From assembly GCF_038502225.1 (NCBI RefSeq), contig NC_091352.1, positions 25,401,090 through 25,465,089 of the forward strand: a stretch of 64,000 nt of DNA, read 5' to 3'. Both the position numbers and the translations under genes were made by a program. Numbering within the stretch: position 1 is the stretch's first letter; each line of letters begins with the position of its first letter. The notes beneath the pieces are model-generated. The model was not told the DNA's origin. It worked only from the letters and a program-made list of their open reading frames with translations, and did no database searches. Positions 12,870-24,499 of this stretch are shown piece by piece. The stretch is from Cherax quadricarinatus (Eukaryota > Arthropoda > Malacostraca > Decapoda > Parastacidae).

Positions 12870-13887
12870 TGTGGAAATTTATTTGGTCCAAATAGTTCCA
12901 CAGCTCAGATCCAGCATGAGCGTCTGGTCGTCTGAGCCGAGCGACCCTTAAACCCTCCCAAACAAGCAAGGCATTCTCTGGTTGGCGGTTGGTAAGCTTA
13001 TTTAATTTATAGATTTACTCTTCAGGGAAGGAGTAGGTAGGTTTACTGGTAATACACTAATATTAGGTTTACTAAGGCATCTGTAGATAATGATAGAGTA
13101 GACCTAAGACCTTAACATAGGTAGTAATAGGCCGATAATGTAGGCAAACATTAGGATAAGTTAGCTAGGGAGAACTGGCAGCCCTAGCTTGAATGGCGGG
13201 GCGCAGGTCACAAAGACAGAATAGCGTCCTTCTTACGATAGACTTCGACTGGACAAGACGTGCCGTGAACATCAGGCGGCGCCCCCACGTGTCTTCACAT
13301 CTGAGACCTGGGGAAATCTGGTAGAGACACCTCGATGTACCGTAGATGATCTCCTCCATCAGCCCATACAGTAAGACGAGATATTCACCCTTTCCCGTAG
13401 GATCTGGCCAGTGACTTAGGAGATCGTGAGTTGAGTTAACTGAGGGCTCGGCGTGCTACAGAGAGAGTATGCCCAGTAAGTACCAGCGTCTCAGAGTCGT
13501 CTGAAGCTAGCGTCTGAGTCTGCAAAGTTATACTAGGGGATACATACCCTCTTGGATATAGGAATTTCTGAGGTGCAGGCAGGACACTAATAACGATTGA
13601 ATATTGCAGGAATTAATGCTCCCGGTTGCACGTGGTTCCCAAGGGGAAGTCCAAGGGGGCTAAAGCTAGGCTTAGGAAGTTGAAGATCAGGATATATGCT
13701 GCAACACCAAGTAAGTTAGTCCTTTATACGTGCATGCAGGCGAGGTTTCTTGCAATACCAATCATTTGTGAAAAAATCTGTCCTATAAGCCACTTGTGAG
13801 GCTGAGGTACCCATCTCAGAGCTCGGTGTCAACAGAGTTTGCCAGGGTAGGCGACTCACTTGGAGGCAGCCCAGACAAATTTTCACA
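12870..13887 (+). repeat. BEL 5' LTR
   Basis: 1018 bp, begins TGTGGAAATT and ends TTTTCACA, so it has TG...CA termini. It matches the 3' LTR base for base at a constant offset of 7543 in my reading. It should contain the element's promoter and polyadenylation signals. I do not assign a specific TATA box. Confidence 0.95.
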
Positions 13888-13891
13888 AAAG

Positions 13892-13909
13892 TGGTCCTTC
13901 GAAAACCGG
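13892..13909 (+). other. BEL primer-binding site, tRNA-Tyr type
   Basis: TGGTCCTTCGA starts four bases after the 5' LTR. It is complementary to the 3' end of eukaryotic tRNA-Tyr, whose acceptor strand reads TCGAAGGA before CCA. The following bases (AAACCGG) only partly continue the match. The tRNA identity rests on established knowledge of the tRNA-Tyr acceptor stem. Confidence 0.75.
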
Positions 13910-13924
13910 ATGTGGAATAGCTAG

Positions 13925-14135
13925 ATTAAGCTATCATAGCTAGGCCACAGTTAGGAACCAGTTTTACAGAGTTAGGTTAAGCTATCATAGCTAGGCCACA
14001 GTTAGGTTAAGCTATCATAGCTAGGCTACAGTTAAGAACCAGTTTAACAAAGTTAGGTTAAGCTATCATAGCTAGGCCACAGGTTAAGCTATCATAGCTA
14101 GGCCACAGTTAGGAACCAGTTTAAAAAAGTTAGGT
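13925..14135 (+). repeat. Palindromic repeats in BEL leader, five copies
   Basis: TTAAGCTATCATAGCTAGGC recurs five times. Each copy contains the 13-bp palindrome AGCTATCATAGCT, at 13929, 13980, 14010, 14061 and 14087. Copies are separated by variable lengths of GTTAGGAACCAGTT-type spacer. They lie between the primer-binding site and the gag start, where packaging or regulatory elements can sit. Function is unknown. Confidence 0.9.
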
Positions 14136-14935
14136 TTAAGTTAGCACACCTAGGTCAAAGTTACTCAGAGGCTAGGCCAAGCTGACTATACACAGAAGTT
14201 GTTATTTGCAGTAATTTACAGGCAGGCCAGGTAGGCTAGAGAAGCTTGTGAATTTAATTATTTACAGTGATTACAAGTAATCCAGAGTAGGAGACTTGTG
14301 TGTTAATTACTTACAGTGGATTTGCAAGGTAGCCACAGTTAGGCTAGGCTTGTGCAATATTTACAAAAGGTTATAGTAGCTAGGACAGATTTAACCTAGT
14401 TATTATTTACAGGGAGTTATAAAGCCAGGTTTAAGTTATAGCACACTAGCTAGGTTAGGATTTACCTTATCCAACCATCCACGCTAAACAGAGTAAGCTG
14501 GGCACAGTTAGGCCAAGCTGTTTACATACATTATTTATTTACTGTTTCACAAGTTGAATTGTTGAATTTGCTTGTGTTAACCAAGTGATTTTAATTTGTA
14601 TACTGCCCTATTAGTGTGTGATTTTCATTGTCTTTGATTCATGTTAATGTGGGATTTGTGAATTATACCTGAGACTAGGTTAAGTCCCGTAATTATTTGC
14701 TGGCATTGTACAGTTGAGTGCTAGATTAAGCTTTCACATCGATACACATTTTGATTGGGATTTGAGAGCTAACAGTGTACATTTTTGATTCATAGTAGAG
14801 TCAATATAACAAAGGGAATTGTTAAGCTTGTTGAGAAGCCTTAAGACTCGTTCATTCTCACCTAACACCGTGACGTGCTGTGGGGTGGACTGGGTAAAGT
14901 ACAATTAGTGTCACACTCCTCATTAAACTTCGACA

Positions 14936-17900
14936 ATGGCAGATGGGGGTTCAGGAGAGTCTGGTTCAGTGCTAACAAAATTAAAACGATCAGTAGCAGC
15001 ATACAAAGGGCATCTGAACAGAACGCGTAACAGGTGCAAGGCTACTTGCCAACGCAGTAATGTAGACTGCGATGATTTGCAGAACTGCTTGAAGAGTTTG
15101 GGGGAAAAGTGGGAAGCCTATGAACAAGCATTCTCAGCATATGAGCTACAGGCTATTGAGGATGAGGAATCCCAGGGAAGTCTTCAGCAGGCTATGGACG
15201 AATTCACTAAGGATGATGTAGATTGTCACCAGGAGATGAATATGTACAGAGATAAGTTAAGTACATTAAAGGCTAGTATTCCAAGGATGGTGTTGAACAC
15301 CGCAGGTACCCCAAACAACCACACACCTGTCAATATGTTGCCCAAGTTGCCCCAGCTGAATTTACCAACGTTTGACGGAACCTTAACAGAGTACATTGGT
15401 TTCTGGGATCAGTTTAGAGCCCATATAGATGACAGAAATGATTTGTCAGATGCCGTCAAGTTGCAGTATTTGCGGTCGCAACTCAAGGGTAAAGCCTTAG
15501 ATCTGGTCCGGCACTACCCGATTACTGACGCTAATTACCAACATGCCAAAGACCAATTAGAAGACATGTTTGGCAACACTGAGGAGATAAAGGTAGCTAT
15601 ACTTTATCGGTTGTTGGATCTAGAGGCTTGCCGACATGACCGTCAAAGTCTAGAGAAGTTCCGTATTGAGATTATGAGCTTGACCAATAGTTTCAGAGAT
15701 CTGCATGGTGAGAATGATTCAAAATGGGTCCTTAGCCAGGTGATTCAGAGGAAACTGGCTAGCACGACAGTGCATGAGTTACACTTAAAATATCGGACGA
15801 ATAGGTTCACGATAAGCCAAATTATTGAAGGGTTAGGGGATCTCATATCTCACCTGAGCATAGGTCAGGGGGAGAAATTACCTACCAAGGAGAAGTCGGT
15901 CGACTTCCCCAGACATTCGAGAGATAGACCTAAACCACCTCCCACTAAAGTAGGCACGTATTATGCCCAGGGCGAACCCTCCACCCACAGGGCCAAGGGA
16001 GAAGCCACTAAAGCGGCCAGTATGAGACGGTGCGTGTTTTGTGATGAAGAACACGCTAGTTCAGGGTGTTCAAGCTTCACCACCTATAACCAAAGGGTTC
16101 AACGGCTAAGAGAGTTGAGACTTTGTTTCAAGTGTTGTGGAGAACATTTTGCCAGGGACTGTAACACCATGCTCAGGGAGTGTCGGGGCTGCCGGAAGGG
16201 AAAGCACCACAGTGCACTGTGTCCTAATGATGCCGGATTAGCACAAGTTAAGGAGAGCAAACCGCAAGAAAGGGCGGAGAGCAAGAACAAGTCAGAAGTA
16301 ACGATGAGTGTGGTGAGTACGGCACCGAGAATTTGTTCTGGTGAGCAGTTTCAAGGCTCGGTGGCCTTGCCCACCATAATGGCGGTGGTCGCGAACGGGA
16401 AGAAGTCTGAAACAACCCGTTTGTTCTTCGACAGTGGGGCACAGAGATCCTTCATAGCGGAGAGTCTAGCCACTAGGTTGAAGCTGGAGACAGTTGGTAA
16501 AGTTGACATGAAGGTGGAAGGGTTTGGTGGGGAAGTCCCACGCAGGTCTTATCCAGTAGTCAATGTGACGGTCAGGTTAGCCGGGCATCGACGGGAAATT
16601 TCAGCCTTGATGGTGAAGAGGCTGCCCAATATCATTACCACTAGGGGACTGGCTGAAGCAGTCAAACGTTTGAGGGAGTTGGGTGTGAAGCTAGCAGAAC
16701 CAGACATTGCTACAGACAATGTTAGTAATGTAGGCATATTGGTAGGAGGGGATTACCTAGACGAGTTCGTGTCTACGAGAAGGGTTATCAAGGAAGGTGT
16801 GGGCCTGTACAGGACTCCAGCGGGGTACATCGTAGGAGGCAGAATACCAGCTCACTTCCCTGCGACCCCGGGAAAGGAGGGCTCTGGTATTACAGCGACT
16901 GAGGCTGTACTGGTGATGCAGATTGGTGTGCACGAAGGCCTGTCAGAGGCGCAAGTTGGCATATCCGACAGTGAGCCGGTCCATAAACTATGGGACCTGG
17001 ATGTAGTAGGGATTAAAGGTGACCAGCCGCCCCCCGAACACGAAGAGACGTATCGAGATTACTTGAACCATGTGCAGTTCAGGGACGGGCAGTATTGGGT
17101 GCGACTCCCATGGAAACCGGGCCACCCAACGCTGCCCACTAATTTCAAGAGGGCACGTGGTCAGTTGAATTCATTGGTGAACAGCCTGACCAGGAAGGGT
17201 CTGGTGGGGAAATATGATGATATTATTAAGGAACAGCTGGCCCTTGGGTTCATCGAGAAAGTGCCCAATGCCAGCCCTGGGGAAAACACCCATTATCTTC
17301 CACACATGGCAGTCACCAAGGAGTCGGTAACCACTCCCATCAGAGTAGTCTTCAACTGCAGCTCGCAGGCGAGTCCCCGAGAGCCATCGTTGAACGACTG
17401 TCTGCTCACAGGGCCCTCCCTGACGCAGAAATTAGCAGATGTGTTGTTGAGATTCAGGACGGAACAGTACGCCTATGCGGCAGACATTAGCAAAGCCTTC
17501 CTACGTATTGGGTTGCAGCCACAGGATAGGGACTACACAAGGTTCTTGTGGCTGGCTAACAGGGAGATGCCCAAGCAAGGGTATGATACCTATAGATTCA
17601 GGGCAGTGTTGTTTGGTGCCACTAGTTCACCATTCCTATTACAGGCTACCATAGACTACCACCTTGTGAACTGTAACAGCCCGCTTAAAGAATTACTGAA
17701 GACCCTATTTTATGTAGACAACATGCAGGGTACCACCTCAGATGAAAGGCTGTTGATGGATATTTACCGAGAGTCTAATCAGGAGATGCTCTCAGCTAAC
17801 ATGCCATTGAGAGAATGGGTGACAAACAATCCAACGTTGCGGGGCATGGTGGAACATGACTATACTGGCTACTCAGTGCCTGAGGTAACATCGGTGTTGG

Positions 17901-19894
17901 GACTAGAGTGGGAAGTCAAGGAAGACAGACTTAGGCTAAAGAGGAAGCCTGATGGGGAAGGGAAGCTGACCAGGAGGTCTTTGCTGAGCAAAGTGCAGAC
18001 TGCCTTCGATCCTTTGGGTTTGTTGACACCCATCACCATTCGAGGGAGGATGCTAGTACAACAGACCTGGGAGCTGAACCTAGGTTGGGACGACCCACTG
18101 CCAGAAACAGTCTGCCAGGAGTGGGATCTGGTTAACAAAGACCTAGCGGAATTGCACGAGTTCACATTCCCCAGGTCCATCGGGTGCACCGGGCGGGATT
18201 ATGACTTGCACGTCTTCTGTGATGCCTCCTCCAGGGCCTATGGGGCAGTAGCGTATTTGGTGGCCGGGGACCAAGTCAATCTGGTCACCAGTCGTGCGCG
18301 GGTGACACCCCTGAAGGATTGCTCGATCCCAAAGCTAGAGCTCACGGCGATGTTGCTGGGAGCAAGACTGGGTAAGTACGTAGAGGAGGTGTTAAGTAAT
18401 CTGAGGGTGACACACACCTATGTATGGACAGACTCGGAGGTGGCCTTACAGTGGGTCCAGAATGACAGGTCTAAGCTCCCCTATGTCAGGAATCGGGTAA
18501 AGGAGATACGGGAACTACAGTCAACATCAACAATTCTGTATGTGCCTACAGATCAAAACCCAGCCGACCTGATAAGCCGAGGGGTGACACACAGAAAGTT
18601 GAGTAAAAGCGAGCTTTGGTTCAAAGGCCCAGACTGGTTACCGGCAAGGGATTGCTGGCCGGAGCAGAAATTCGTGGAGACAATCAGCAGCATAGTACAT
18701 TTCGCGGGGGAACACGACACTGAATTATTTGACCCCAGGCGCTACTCCTCGTGGAGAAAACTTATAGGAGTCACGGAAATGGTATTTCGATTCGTGAGGA
18801 AGCTGCATGACAAGGTAAGCCAGGGTCGACAGTTGTCTCTAGTGGGTCCCAGAGAATATTGGATAAGGCAGTACCAAAGGGGGAGGTTTCCAGGAGTGCT
18901 GGAAGTACTTGCGACCCGGCAGCAGGTTATGGCGTCAGGACGCGTGTCCAACGATGACGACTCAGGGAACAGCAAATTGGTTCACTCATTGGGATTGTTC
19001 CTAGATCATGCGGGGCTAATAAGATGCAGGGGAAGAATACAAAACTCTGAGCTCAGCTATGGGGCCAAACATCCCGTGCTGCTGGGAAAGGAGGGATGGG
19101 CGACAGAGCTATTGATACAAGATGCCCATCAGAGGACCTTACATGGGGGGTTTGGAGATACCCTCACCTGCCTACGTCAGAATTACTGGGTACTGAAGGG
19201 TCGAGCTGCCGTCAAAAGGGTGCTAAAGAGTTGCACGGTCTGCCGGCGGTACGATGGGAGGACCCTACCCTACCCAGGTCCACCACCGCTGCCTCAGGAG
19301 CGGGTACATAGTGACAGGCCCTTTGAGACTGTAGGAATAGACTATACGGGGGCTATCACATTGAAGAACCCAGGAGACGTTAAGGAGGGCCCTCAGAAAG
19401 TATATGTCTGCCTGTTTACCTGTGCCACTACTCGAGCGGTGCATTTGGAGTTGGCAGAAGATATGACGACAGAGACTTTCGTGAAGTTGTTCAGGAGGTT
19501 TACTGCCAGATTCTCGTGCCCGCGATTGATTATCTCGGACAATGGCACAAGCTTTAGGGCGGCCGATAAAGTTTTCAGGAATCTTAGGGACAACGGAGAA
19601 GTACGAGAACACCTGAAGAGAATAGAGTGCGAGTGGAGGTTCATAGCTCCCAGGGCACCCTGGCAAGGGGGATTCTATGAACGCATGGTGGGCACAGTCA
19701 AAAGGTGCATTCGGAAGGTCTTGCACGGCAGGAGGGTGAGCTGTGATGAACTGAGGACAGTGTTAGTTGAGATAGAGGCAAGAGTTAATAACAGGCCTCT
19801 GACCTACGTACAAAATGGGATTGACGAGCAAGAAGCTCTCACCCCAATCACATGCTGTTTGGAAGAAGGATTGAGCCCTTCCCCGCAATTTTGA
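14936..19894 (+). CDS. BEL/Pao Gag-Pol polyprotein
   Basis: 1652 codons from the ATG at 14936, the first long-frame ATG after the leader. Approximate residues: a basic and coiled N terminus (1-120); a DUF1759-like gag region (about 135-290, with LPTFDGTLTEYIGFWDQF); Cys/His zinc knuckles (about 366-425, with CFKCCGEHFARDC); an aspartic protease with DSGA (about 499); reverse transcriptase (about 770-960) with AADISKAF and the catalytic YVDN at 926-929; RNase H (about 1090-1215, with FCDAS, KLELTAM, WTDSEVAL and NPADLISRG); an H2C2 zinc domain (about 1397-1440); and the integrase core with Asp in GIDYTG (about 1467), Asp in ISDNGTSF (about 1533) and Glu in GFYERM (about 1581). YVDN instead of YVDD is noteworthy. 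I believe it also occurs in other BEL/Pao elements, so it need not mean inactivity. The frame leaves the expected reading at about 19842 and ends early in a non-homologous tail. Confidence 0.95.
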   Translation: MADGGSGESGSVLTKLKRSVAAYKGHLNRTRNRCKATCQRSNVDCDDLQNCLKSLGEKWEAYEQAFSAYELQAIEDEESQGSLQQAMDEFTKDDVDCHQEMNMYRDKLSTLKASIPRMVLNTAGTPNNHTPVNMLPKLPQLNLPTFDGTLTEYIGFWDQFRAHIDDRNDLSDAVKLQYLRSQLKGKALDLVRHYPITDANYQHAKDQLEDMFGNTEEIKVAILYRLLDLEACRHDRQSLEKFRIEIMSLTNSFRDLHGENDSKWVLSQVIQRKLASTTVHELHLKYRTNRFTISQIIEGLGDLISHLSIGQGEKLPTKEKSVDFPRHSRDRPKPPPTKVGTYYAQGEPSTHRAKGEATKAASMRRCVFCDEEHASSGCSSFTTYNQRVQRLRELRLCFKCCGEHFARDCNTMLRECRGCRKGKHHSALCPNDAGLAQVKESKPQERAESKNKSEVTMSVVSTAPRICSGEQFQGSVALPTIMAVVANGKKSETTRLFFDSGAQRSFIAESLATRLKLETVGKVDMKVEGFGGEVPRRSYPVVNVTVRLAGHRREISALMVKRLPNIITTRGLAEAVKRLRELGVKLAEPDIATDNVSNVGILVGGDYLDEFVSTRRVIKEGVGLYRTPAGYIVGGRIPAHFPATPGKEGSGITATEAVLVMQIGVHEGLSEAQVGISDSEPVHKLWDLDVVGIKGDQPPPEHEETYRDYLNHVQFRDGQYWVRLPWKPGHPTLPTNFKRARGQLNSLVNSLTRKGLVGKYDDIIKEQLALGFIEKVPNASPGENTHYLPHMAVTKESVTTPIRVVFNCSSQASPREPSLNDCLLTGPSLTQKLADVLLRFRTEQYAYAADISKAFLRIGLQPQDRDYTRFLWLANREMPKQGYDTYRFRAVLFGATSSPFLLQATIDYHLVNCNSPLKELLKTLFYVDNMQGTTSDERLLMDIYRESNQEMLSANMPLREWVTNNPTLRGMVEHDYTGYSVPEVTSVLGLEWEVKEDRLRLKRKPDGEGKLTRRSLLSKVQTAFDPLGLLTPITIRGRMLVQQTWELNLGWDDPLPETVCQEWDLVNKDLAELHEFTFPRSIGCTGRDYDLHVFCDASSRAYGAVAYLVAGDQVNLVTSRARVTPLKDCSIPKLELTAMLLGARLGKYVEEVLSNLRVTHTYVWTDSEVALQWVQNDRSKLPYVRNRVKEIRELQSTSTILYVPTDQNPADLISRGVTHRKLSKSELWFKGPDWLPARDCWPEQKFVETISSIVHFAGEHDTELFDPRRYSSWRKLIGVTEMVFRFVRKLHDKVSQGRQLSLVGPREYWIRQYQRGRFPGVLEVLATRQQVMASGRVSNDDDSGNSKLVHSLGLFLDHAGLIRCRGRIQNSELSYGAKHPVLLGKEGWATELLIQDAHQRTLHGGFGDTLTCLRQNYWVLKGRAAVKRVLKSCTVCRRYDGRTLPYPGPPPLPQERVHSDRPFETVGIDYTGAITLKNPGDVKEGPQKVYVCLFTCATTRAVHLELAEDMTTETFVKLFRRFTARFSCPRLIISDNGTSFRAADKVFRNLRDNGEVREHLKRIECEWRFIAPRAPWQGGFYERMVGTVKRCIRKVLHGRRVSCDELRTVLVEIEARVNNRPLTYVQNGIDEQEALTPITCCLEEGLSPSPQF

Positions 19895-20382
19895 GTCAGT
19901 CTTCCAAGGAGCTGGATTATTATGGGCCAGATGGTCCCCCCATCAATGAAGAACTGCACAGGAGTCACAACAGACTGGTGAACATCCTGGACAAATGGAA
20001 CCAGGTGTGGCGCAGGGATTACTTGACAACCTTGAGGGAACATTTCTATGGTGCCGACCCCGAGGCGAATAAGATGATGCTAAGTGAAGGGGACCTGGTG
20101 CTGGTAGAATCCGAGGCGCCGAGGGCATACTGGCCTCTTGGCCTGGTAGTGTCAACCCACCCAGACAAGGCTGGGCAGTTGAGAATGGTGAAAGTGAGAA
20201 TGAACGGTGTCGAGACTATAAGACCCATCAACAGGCTTTTGCCTCTCGAGGTCCACACGGTGGGACCGGGACATGAGAAATCAGACCAGAGGTTGAGTGA
20301 GCTGAGCGGCCGGTCGACCCGTCGAACGGCGCTCGAGTCCAGGGCCCACTGGGGGGGCCTGCGGGAGGCAGACTTGATCTAG
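19846..20382 (+). pseudogene. BEL pol C-terminal part (integrase end, DUF5641-like), displaced frame
   Basis: This frame continues the protein after the frame change. An ATG lies at 19852, but the homologous reading appears to begin a few codons earlier, so I treat it as the displaced end of pol and not as an independent gene. It contains the integrase-end motif LFGRRI, then a DUF5641-like domain with WNQVWRRDYLTTLREH, GDLVLVE, YWPLGLV and a closing INRLLPLEV. The two frames overlap by about 45 bp. The shift is consistent with loss of one C in the C-run at about 19842-19845. A programmed frameshift or a base-calling error are the alternatives. Confidence 0.85.
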
Positions 20383-20402
20383 ACTTAGCGCCTACCTTCG
20401 CC

Positions 20403-20412
20403 GGCGGGAGGA
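20403..20412 (+). other. BEL polypurine tract (short)
   Basis: A purine-rich stretch (GGCGGGAGGA, with one C) immediately before the 3' LTR. It is shorter and less pure than that of the outer element. Confidence 0.6.
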
Positions 20413-21430
20413 TGTGGAAATTTATTTGGTCCAAATAGTTCCACAGCTCAGATCCAGCATGAGCGTCTGGTCGTCTGAGCCGAGCGACCCTTAAACCCTC
20501 CCAAACAAGCAAGGCATTCTCTGGTTGGCGGTTGGTAAGCTTATTTAATTTATAGATTTACTCTTCAGGGAAGGAGTAGGTAGGTTTACTGGTAATACAC
20601 TAATATTAGGTTTACTAAGGCATCTGTAGATAATGATAGAGTAGACCTAAGACCTTAACATAGGTAGTAATAGGCCGATAATGTAGGCAAACATTAGGAT
20701 AAGTTAGCTAGGGAGAACTGGCAGCCCTAGCTTGAATGGCGGGGCGCAGGTCACAAAGACAGAATAGCGTCCTTCTTACGATAGACTTCGACTGGACAAG
20801 ACGTGCCGTGAACATCAGGCGGCGCCCCCACGTGTCTTCACATCTGAGACCTGGGGAAATCTGGTAGAGACACCTCGATGTACCGTAGATGATCTCCTCC
20901 ATCAGCCCATACAGTAAGACGAGATATTCACCCTTTCCCGTAGGATCTGGCCAGTGACTTAGGAGATCGTGAGTTGAGTTAACTGAGGGCTCGGCGTGCT
21001 ACAGAGAGAGTATGCCCAGTAAGTACCAGCGTCTCAGAGTCGTCTGAAGCTAGCGTCTGAGTCTGCAAAGTTATACTAGGGGATACATACCCTCTTGGAT
21101 ATAGGAATTTCTGAGGTGCAGGCAGGACACTAATAACGATTGAATATTGCAGGAATTAATGCTCCCGGTTGCACGTGGTTCCCAAGGGGAAGTCCAAGGG
21201 GGCTAAAGCTAGGCTTAGGAAGTTGAAGATCAGGATATATGCTGCAACACCAAGTAAGTTAGTCCTTTATACGTGCATGCAGGCGAGGTTTCTTGCAATA
21301 CCAATCATTTGTGAAAAAATCTGTCCTATAAGCCACTTGTGAGGCTGAGGTACCCATCTCAGAGCTCGGTGTCAACAGAGTTTGCCAGGGTAGGCGACTC
21401 ACTTGGAGGCAGCCCAGACAAATTTTCACA
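20413..21430 (+). repeat. BEL 3' LTR
   Basis: 1018 bp, identical to the 5' LTR in my reading, with TG...CA ends. It is followed by the AACGG target duplication at 21431-21435. Confidence 0.95.
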
Positions 21431-21435
21431 AACGG

Positions 21436-22740
21436 GTTGCATTCTTTCAAGTAACTGCAACTGGACCACTTCACGACCACCAAGGTCGCATTTTCGGCAC
21501 ACTTCACATGCACACTACAACATCTGAAAATCGAGACAGGGCAGGCATCGCAGCTAAGACCCTCCATTATCCTATACCACTACTAGGATTCACTGGCCTC
21601 ATAAAACAAGGCGGCCATAATCACTGGACCGTATTCAAGGTCACCTTATTTCACACAGGTAACACTAACACTTCTGGAAAATCAAAGTAGGCTGGGGACA
21701 TCTCACTCTCTCAATTGTCTCTCATGGCTGGCAGGACATCCCCGCATACCGGTCGTACAGGTCGACCAGCAAGGCAGGATACACCTCCATACCGTCCTTG
21801 ATAGCAGGCTGGTCCCAGCAGCTGGAGTCCATCTCCGCGGCTCACGTCCTTCCATCTCCGAGGATGGCAACTCCTTCATAGTAGATTCTCCTGTCCTGGC
21901 ACACCAGCCAGAATCCCTCGCACACCACTGCAGCATCACCGCCATCTCCTCCTCTTGAGCTAGGCAGCATCGCAGCATCACAGCACGGCCGTATCACAGC
22001 AGCACACAGCACGGCCACAGCATCGCAGCATGGCTACAGCATCGCAGCACGGTTACAGCATCGCAGCACGGTCCCAGCATCTCAGCATCACAGCACGGCC
22101 GTATCACAGCATCACAGCACGGCCGCAGCATCTCAACATCACAGCACGGCCGTATCACAGCAGAACACAGCCCGGCCACAGCATCGCAGCACGGTCCCAG
22201 CATCTCAGCATCACAGCACGGCTGCAGCATTTCAACATCACAGCAGCACACAGCACGGCTACAGCATCTCAGCAGCATCACAGCAGCCGACATCAGCAGT
22301 AGCAGGCTATGGTCAGTTGCTCGAGGTGAGGTGAAGTCACTTCAGGTCATCAACAGCAGGTGCGGTCACCCATCCCTGGTAACTGCAGGTAACTGGCGGT
22401 CCCCGGGCGATGGTCACAGAGGCTGGGTGACGCAGACAGACACCCACTACAATTGATGACAGACCAGGGCAGCAATACATCTACTGGGGCACATCAGGTG
22501 GGTGACTGGGCACATCAGCTGGGTGACTGGGCACATCAGGTGGACAGCAATCATAGGCAACTCTTCAATGGGTGATAGTTGTGGGTGAGTCTTCCAAGGC
22601 GGGCTGGGTGACTCCTCGTTCCTCTGTAAATATTCAATTTCGGCCAGTAATTGCTTCCCCCAAAAGTCTCACCCAAACACTGATATTCTCCACCATTTAC
22701 CTCAAACCAACAACACAACTCCACCAAATATAATAATACA
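21436..22740 (-). other. Internal non-coding part of outer LTR element (5' side)
   Basis: No gag or pol motifs. Between about 21960 and 22290 there is a diffuse repeat built on CAGCATC(G/A)CAGCACGG, which keeps cysteine-rich or serine/glutamine-rich frames open (about 90-99 codons on each strand). I regard those as repeat artefacts. A small local repeat of GGGTGACTGGGCACATCAG lies near 22500-22540. Confidence 0.6.
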
Positions 22741-23707
22741 ACCAAACAATTACTCAGACCCACCGTCAAAAAAAAGGTCAGTTAAGGTCACTAGGATTAT
22801 AATATCATTATAATAACACAAAATCAAATGGTAGCAAATGGTAGCATAAATATAACCGAGCAGTCAAAAAGGCACATGGGACTGATTCCTACTATAAAAA
22901 TAATAAGAATCCCACCGCTTAGACACCATGTCATGTAGGGGGGTAATGATTAGGGGAATATGGAGGTAAGAGGAGGGAGTTAGTAGGTAGGGGACAGGCG
23001 AGGCAGTAGGAGGGGTGAGTGCGGAGGTAGGTAGGTAATGTGAGGTCACTGGTGACTACATCTTCACCTCTCATTACTCTACACTCCACTCCACACTACT
23101 CACCCTCTCACTACTTTAACTAAGCATAAATAAATGGAGAAAATAGCGGGGACAGTGAATATTACTATTCTACTCAAACACAGTTTATTATTAAGTCCTT
23201 GTACAATAATATATTTGGGAACAGGAGTACATCATTGGGGTTTAGATAAATGGGGTGGTACACATAAGCAGTGAGACAGGGAACACAATCAACTTGACGA
23301 AAATGAATATAACTTACAATAGAGCACAGAGGACAGTTCACTACAGGAACTAAGCCCGAGGTCCCAAGACCTACACAGCATGAGTACTGCTCCAAGCCAG
23401 TACTCTGCCCAATGTCTCCAACAGTCTCCTCCAGAGACTTCTGCAGCCTTCTCCCGAGCCCTGCACTCCAGCAGCAGCTCCGCTCGAAGTCTCTGCTCAG
23501 GAGCTCTGCACCCCAGCAGCAGCTCCGCTCGAATCTCTTGATCATGCTCTTCCTTGGGCTTTTATGGTGGTCCAAGCACCCTCCACAACCACGTGTACGA
23601 CCTGACGCCTAGGTCTGACGCCGTCAAGAACAAAAGACCTCAGACGTTAAATTAGGTTAAATTAGGTCTCCCCAGAGACCTCACAAGCCCAGCTGAACTA
23701 CATCACA
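22741..23707 (-). repeat. LTR of outer element (5' LTR on minus strand)
   Basis: 967 bp, the partner of 11473-12479. It is shorter by about 40 bp near its high-coordinate end and has scattered substitutions. Confidence 0.85.

Positions 23708-24499
<792 letters not shown>

Larger units (their letters stand above)
12870..21430 (+). mobile_element. BEL/Pao LTR retrotransposon, near-complete
   Basis: An 8561-bp element with 1018-bp LTRs that I read as identical, a primer-binding site, a leader with internal repeats, a gag-pol frame of 1652 codons, a downstream frame with the C-terminal domain, and a short purine tract before the 3' LTR. Domain order (DUF1759-type gag, zinc knuckles, protease, RT, RNase H, H2C2, integrase, DUF5641-like end) is that of BEL/Pao elements. 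Identical LTRs indicate a recent insertion. There is no envelope-like frame. The only obvious damage is one frame change near the end of pol. Confidence 0.97.
11473..23707 (-). mobile_element. Non-autonomous LTR retrotransposon (outer), split by BEL/Pao
   Basis: Two direct repeats of 1007 and 967 bp (11473-12479 and 22741-23707) flank about 1.7 kb of own sequence plus the nested BEL element. On the minus strand the repeats begin TGTGATGTAG, and the 3' copy is immediately preceded by a purine tract, as expected for an LTR element. Apart from the inserted BEL, the internal sequence (12480-12864 and 21436-22740) has no gag or pol that I can see, so I call it non-autonomous. The element lies inside the retroelement reading whose two halves are at 10850-11472 and 23708-23997. 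I could not find a clean target duplication. Confidence 0.8.

Noticed and set aside
13165..13359. 64-codon frame present twice (also 20708-20902)
   Set aside because: It lies on the minus strand inside both BEL LTRs. It is a by-product of LTR identity, without a recognisable domain.
22000..22300. Cys-rich and Ser/Gln-rich small proteins
   Set aside because: Frames through a CAGCA-based diffuse repeat on both strands. No signal peptide or conserved cysteine framework beyond the repeat.
11473..23707. Target-site duplication for the outer LTR element
   Set aside because: I compared the flanks (GAGCACC on the left, AATGGCC on the right) and found no convincing match. The exact LTR boundary at the low-coordinate end is uncertain by a few bases.
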